A DNA stretch of 36,685 nt, from positions 1 to 36,685 of the forward strand of contig NZ_CADFDU010000024.1 of the NCBI RefSeq assembly GCF_902833045.1, given 5' to 3'. Both the position numbers and the translations under genes were made by a program. Below are positions 33,486 through 36,685 of this stretch, piece after piece. The notes beneath the pieces were generated by a model that saw only the letters and a list, made by a program, of their open reading frames with translations, was not told the DNA's origin and did no database searches. Position 1 is the first letter of the stretch; each line of letters opens with the position of its first letter. This stretch comes from Burkholderia sp. BCC0322. Its GTDB lineage: Bacteria; Pseudomonadota; Gammaproteobacteria; Burkholderiales; Burkholderiaceae.

Positions 33486-35363
33486 ATGGACCACTTGCTG
33501 TCACATTACGAACGTGAAGTCGGACTGCTTGCACACAGTCTTGCGGACTTTGCTCGACGCTTTCCGAAGATTGCAGCACGCCTCGGCATGTCTGGCGGTC
33601 ACGTCGAAGATCCGCACGTCGACCGGATGGTACAGACGTTCGCGCTCCTAGCCGCTCGTGTCGATGCGAAGCTTGATGACGATTACCCGCAATTCACCGA
33701 GGCCCTTCTCGAAATTGCCTATCCTCAGTATCTGCGCACGGTCCCGTCATGCGCGGTTGCCTCGTTCGACCCATCGGTTCTGTTCGGTCAGCTTACCGAA
33801 CCGCTGACGATAGCCCGCGGCACGATGCTGGACGCCAATGCTGCACCGTGCCGCTTCCGTACCGTCTACGACGTCACGTTGTCGCCATTGCGTATTCACT
33901 CGGCACGCTATTCGCCAGCGACGCTTGCGCCAGCAGCGGCGCGTATCCCGGCAGAAGTGACGGGGATCATTTCGATTACCTTTACAAGCGAATCCGCGTC
34001 GCAAGCATTTGACGACGCCATTCCGTCCGCCCCAGTACGGGTACATCTGTCCGGAGAGCGGCCGGTCGTCGCCGCGCTTTCCGATACGCTATTGCTTCGT
34101 GCATCGGCCGCCTACCTGGAGGTGGACGAAAGCGGACGCTGGACCCGCCTGTCGAAAGTCCCCATTGAGCCGGCCGGCTTTGCCGATGGCGAGCGATTGT
34201 TGCCGAACGAAGACGACACGAGCGCACAATCGTTCCGGCATCTGATCGAGTATTTTGCCTTCCCGGAGAAGTTTGATTTCGTCGACATCGACCTGGGTCG
34301 AATGCGTCGCGCCGCGCGCGCCGAAGCAGCTCGACGACTGACGCTTCACGTCGCCGTGCAAGGCACCGCCCATGATTCCGGCGCCGCTCAGATCCTGGCA
34401 ACGCTGAACATCAGCACGTTCCGATTGTTTTGCACGCCGGTCGTCAACCTGTTCGAACGCGCGGCGACACCTATCCAGCTAACCAGTAGTGATGCCACCT
34501 ATCCGATCACGCCGACCCCGTTGGCAACCGGCATTCCTCTGAGCGTCTACTCGGTTGAAGCCGTGTATCTGGGCGAGCGTACGAAGTCGGACGAACACAA
34601 GGCCGCCATCGCTTCACACGCGGCACCGCGCACGCAGGTGTGGCCGTATCGTGCATTCAGTCACGCGCGGCCCACGGATTCGTCCGCCATCTATTGGCTG
34701 GCCTACCGCGATCCGGAAGCCATGCCGGACGGCGCGCTGGCGAAATCGCAACTGGCGTTGGTCGACTTAAAGGGTCAAACCGCTCATCCGCGACACCCTC
34801 AGGTCGATGTCGATGTCCTGGCAACCAACGGAGCAATGCCGTCCCGGTTGCCGATCGGTGCCCCGGATAGCGATCTTCTGTACGAGGGTTCGGCATTGGC
34901 GTGCCCGATCATGCTGCTCTCCCGCCCCACCTTGCCGGCTGCCTTGCCGCGTGGCGGTGCACTTTGGCGCGTCCTGTCGGCACTGGCGCCACATCCGCTC
35001 GACCTGACGCGGACCGGACTACCCGCGCTGAAGGAGTTTCTCCGTTTCCATGCCCCGCGTTCCAGCGTGGTTGCCCAACGTTGCATCGACGCGATCGTAT
35101 CCCTCGACTACAAACCGGCGATCAGGTGGATGTCTCTCGACGATCACTTCCCGTCATTTGTCCGCGGTGTGGAGATCCTGCTTTCGTTCTCCGAGGCTGC
35201 GACACGAGATGTCAGCCTGCATCGGTTCTCGGCTGTCATGGACCGGCTCTTCGGCCCGTACGCTCAGTCAAACAGCTACGTCCAACTCGTCGTGTTATCG
35301 GCTGAGAGCGGCAAGGAGCTTTTGCGGTGCGCTCCACGCCCAGGGACACGACCGCTGGTATAG
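33486..35363 (+). CDS. tssF: T6SS baseplate subunit TssF (orphan copy)
   Basis: A 625-residue TssF/VasA/ImpG-type protein. The N-terminal MDHLLSHYEREVGLLAHSLA, DFARRFPKIAARLGMSGGHV and EDPHVDRMVQTFALLAARVD, ALLEIAYPQYLRTVPSCAV and the central FPEKFDFVDIDLG are diagnostic, and the length is that of full TssF. TssF pairs with TssG and TssK in the wedge of the T6SS baseplate, in the cytoplasm. I start at ATG 33486 because the family begins at this M; an upstream TTG (33477) is in frame. No good ribosome-binding site is visible. tssG, normally the next gene, is absent, so this copy is outside a core cluster. It ends 1 bp from a convergent gene. Confidence 0.9.
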   Translation: MDHLLSHYEREVGLLAHSLADFARRFPKIAARLGMSGGHVEDPHVDRMVQTFALLAARVDAKLDDDYPQFTEALLEIAYPQYLRTVPSCAVASFDPSVLFGQLTEPLTIARGTMLDANAAPCRFRTVYDVTLSPLRIHSARYSPATLAPAAARIPAEVTGIISITFTSESASQAFDDAIPSAPVRVHLSGERPVVAALSDTLLLRASAAYLEVDESGRWTRLSKVPIEPAGFADGERLLPNEDDTSAQSFRHLIEYFAFPEKFDFVDIDLGRMRRAARAEAARRLTLHVAVQGTAHDSGAAQILATLNISTFRLFCTPVVNLFERAATPIQLTSSDATYPITPTPLATGIPLSVYSVEAVYLGERTKSDEHKAAIASHAAPRTQVWPYRAFSHARPTDSSAIYWLAYRDPEAMPDGALAKSQLALVDLKGQTAHPRHPQVDVDVLATNGAMPSRLPIGAPDSDLLYEGSALACPIMLLSRPTLPAALPRGGALWRVLSALAPHPLDLTRTGLPALKEFLRFHAPRSSVVAQRCIDAIVSLDYKPAIRWMSLDDHFPSFVRGVEILLSFSEAATRDVSLHRFSAVMDRLFGPYAQSNSYVQLVVLSAESGKELLRCAPRPGTRPLV

Positions 35364-35364
35364 G

Positions 35365-35937
35365 TCAGTGGAGATACCCAGCCAGAATTCCGCCACCAAA
35401 ACCGGCCTGAAAGCCAGCCGTTAGACCGTGCATGAAGAGCAGCGCCGGAGCATCCGCAATGGCCTCTGCCAGAATCATCGACATGGCTGGGCTCGTCAGG
35501 CCCAACGCGAGCAATGCTGGATTGATGCCCAACAGCATGACGGTCCCCCCCTGCGCGACAACTGCCCCGCCGTAGCCATCAAGATAGACGGTTCCGCCTT
35601 GTAAATCCGATCGCGTAAGCTCGCTACCCTTAAACGCACTTGTCATGTAAACGGTTCCATGACTCGGGAAATCATACGTCGAACCAGCCGCACTTGCGTC
35701 GTGGCTACCGAAACTCGGCAATTTCAACTCGGGAATTGTGAATCTCGGCAACTTGATTTTCGGAATCTTCGCGCCCCAACCGTAACCAATACCCACACCA
35801 CCGTAGTAGAAGCTTTGCGAATGCTTCTGAGGATCAGTGAGAACGATATTTCCACCCGTCGCAACTACGATGTCAACGCTCACCCCACCGCCCGCGCCAG
35901 TGTCATATTTCCACTTGCTCTTCCGAAGATACGACAT
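35365..35937 (-). CDS. Glycine-rich protein with hydrophobic C-terminus, possible second T6SS cargo
   Basis: A 190-residue protein, not recognised. The N-terminus is short and polar (MSYLRKSKWKYDTGAGGG). A region of Pro/Lys repeats follows (IPKIKLPRFTIPELKLPSFG), then beta-rich GGTVYLDGYGGAVVAQGGTV. The C-terminal 60 residues are strongly hydrophobic and end GFQAGFGGGILAGYLH, which looks like one or two membrane-inserting helices. No signal peptide is present, as expected for T6SS-delivered proteins. It follows the DUF3592 gene by 24 bp on the same strand and is convergent with tssF, separated by a single base. A pore-forming or membrane-targeting effector is conceivable but unproven. Confidence 0.6.
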   Translation of the reverse strand: MSYLRKSKWKYDTGAGGGVSVDIVVATGGNIVLTDPQKHSQSFYYGGVGIGYGWGAKIPKIKLPRFTIPELKLPSFGSHDASAAGSTYDFPSHGTVYMTSAFKGSELTRSDLQGGTVYLDGYGGAVVAQGGTVMLLGINPALLALGLTSPAMSMILAEAIADAPALLFMHGLTAGFQAGFGGGILAGYLH

Positions 35938-35961
35938 ACGCCCTCTCTCTTCTGCTTTTCG

Positions 35962-36339
35962 TTATGTCCGTGGCGGCAGATTCATTATTCCGCACACGAT
36001 CGCAACCGCACCCATGAAGGCAAAAACAATCGTTGAATCCCAGATCGCGGCGAAGACATTCATCGTTGCGCTGCCATCAGGATCGTCGGCTTGGTATCGC
36101 ACCTCGACTCGCTGACCGAGCTCCACCTTCGTGACAATCCCGCCTTGCGGATACGAAATTTGCTGTCCCGTCTTGGTGGTGAATTGAATCTCGGGATGGT
36201 ACCCGCCAGCATTGAGCTTAACGACGAGGCCCGGTACCACAATCGACGTTCGAAGAAACTCTCTAGTCGACTGTGCACTGATTGCAGCAGCGACAAGAAG
36301 GCCCACCCCAATCACAATGGCACTGATGCCCTTAAACAT
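35962..36339 (-). CDS. DUF3592-type membrane protein
   Basis: A 125-residue protein with two predicted TM segments, about 4-22 (GISAIVIGVGLLVAAAISA) and about 105-121 (STIVFAFMGAVAIVCGI). Between them is a beta-rich loop with GYHPEIQFTTKTGQQISYPQ and KVELGQRVEVRYQADDPDGS, ending near the second helix. The hydrophobic-beta-hydrophobic layout and 'G..V.V.YDP' pattern are those of DUF3592. Family members occur among T6SS and toxin neighbourhoods as membrane-located immunity proteins. It is 24 bp upstream of the 190-residue gene, and the pair forms one transcript. Immunity against its partner would fit, but the upstream order (immunity before effector) is unusual. Confidence 0.65.
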   Translation of the reverse strand: MFKGISAIVIGVGLLVAAAISAQSTREFLRTSIVVPGLVVKLNAGGYHPEIQFTTKTGQQISYPQGGIVTKVELGQRVEVRYQADDPDGSATMNVFAAIWDSTIVFAFMGAVAIVCGIMNLPPRT

Positions 36340-36497
36340 GACGCCCTCGTTTACATTCCTTACAATTATTCGGGTGCTCCATGCTGATCGTATCAGCCTG
36401 CCAAATTCTAAAACATCCTCACCTGGACGCCAGACTGTCCGCCTGGTGAGCTATCAGACCTTGGTCGGCAAGTGGCGGCGCTTGAGAATGGTCTTGG
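36340..36497. other. Intergenic segment with a hairpin
   Basis: Contains an imperfect hairpin at 36418-36450 (CTCACC...GGTGAG with inner GGAC/GTCC). It should hold the promoter for the DUF3592 gene. No gene is supported. Confidence 0.35.
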
Positions 36498-36685
36498 TGA
36501 CCTGCCCCCGGTTTTAGTCCGAACTGCAGTTAGAGTCTGAGGTTAAAATGAACGGTCCCGGTTTTCAGTGCCAAAGGCAATGTTAGTCTTCGGCGTTCTG
36601 TTGGTCCGTCAGTTGGGCCTGCAGGCCCAACTGACGGACGTATTCGGCAGGCGGCACTTCACCGAGAGCCCTGTGAGGCCGACTC
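36498..36685 (-). mobile_element. IS3-family insertion sequence, right part, truncated by the window
   Basis: A transposase C-terminus (36583-36685) is followed by non-coding DNA to about 36498, where TGACCTGCCCCCGG looks like a terminal repeat beginning with the TG typical of IS3-family ends. The other end is outside the window. Confidence 0.65.
36583..36685 (-). CDS. IS3-family transposase (OrfB), C-terminal end, partial
   Basis: The last 33 codons of an IS3-family rve/DDE integrase-type transposase. The tail SRPHRALGEVPPAEYVRQLG is the classic 'RPHxALG-x-xPPAEY' ending of these enzymes, followed by LQAQLTDQQNAED and TAA. The coding frame continues off the window edge. The element is the right-hand neighbour of the T6SS accessory genes, as the IS256 element is on the left. 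Confidence 0.85.
   Translation of the reverse strand, partial: SRPHRALGEVPPAEYVRQLGLQAQLTDQQNAED

Noticed and set aside
36481-36490. CTTGAGAAT shared with the window start (about 49-57), as if the two ends were one repeated element
   Set aside because: Only about nine identical bases, with no extended similarity on either side; expected by chance at this window size.
1-36685. CRISPR arrays, rRNA genes or riboswitches
   Set aside because: No regularly spaced direct repeats, rRNA segments or recognisable riboswitch cores were seen. The only tandem repeat is the coding decapeptide array in the effector, and glmS ribozymes are not expected outside Firmicutes.

Overview
The window is GC-rich proteobacterial DNA whose gene content and codon use fit Burkholderia, probably the B. 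cepacia complex or a close relative. This rests on family recognition and on the IS256/IS3 and type VI secretion (T6SS) accessory content; no search was run.

Region 1 (1-6.8 kb). The window opens on foreign-looking, AT-richer DNA with two hairpins. It is joined at about base 102 to the last 35 codons of an OmpR-family response regulator, followed immediately by its RstB-like sensor kinase. Facing it is a tightly overlapping four-gene uptake operon on the minus strand: TonB-dependent receptor, ABC ATPase, periplasmic binding protein, FecCD-type permease. A compact dyad sits upstream and suggests metal-dependent control.

Region 2 (6.8-19.4 kb) is an aromatic/acyl catabolic block. It holds a decayed outer-membrane transporter remnant, a CrgA-type LysR regulator divergent from an intradiol (hydroxyquinol-type) dioxygenase, and a SnoaL-like protein cotranscribed with a FadH-type 2,4-dienoyl-CoA reductase. 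A divergent PadR regulator has two matching palindromes over the reductase promoter. Then come a quinone oxidoreductase, an acyl-CoA dehydrogenase with a promoter-embedded dyad, a class II aldolase-family protein, and a two-subunit IorAB-type molybdenum hydroxylase.

Region 3 (19.4-25.6 kb) is an amino-sugar module. wecB (UDP-GlcNAc 2-epimerase) with a translationally coupled 46-codon ORF is divergent from an unrecognised exported protein and a glmS. A 1.3-kb stretch without a convincing gene separates them.

Region 4 (25.6-36.7 kb) is a mobile, lower-GC T6SS accessory island. It starts with an IS256-family element whose transposase carries a nonsense codon, and ends in an IS3-family element running off the window. 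Between them lie a VgrG, a DUF2169 adaptor and a DUF4150/PAAR-like effector with a C-terminal WHH (HNH/endonuclease VII) nuclease domain, followed by a SUKH (SMI1/KNR4) immunity candidate and a second small protein. An orphan tssF is divergent from vgrG. Convergent with tssF are a DUF3592-type membrane protein and an unrecognised 190-residue protein that may be a second effector/immunity pair.
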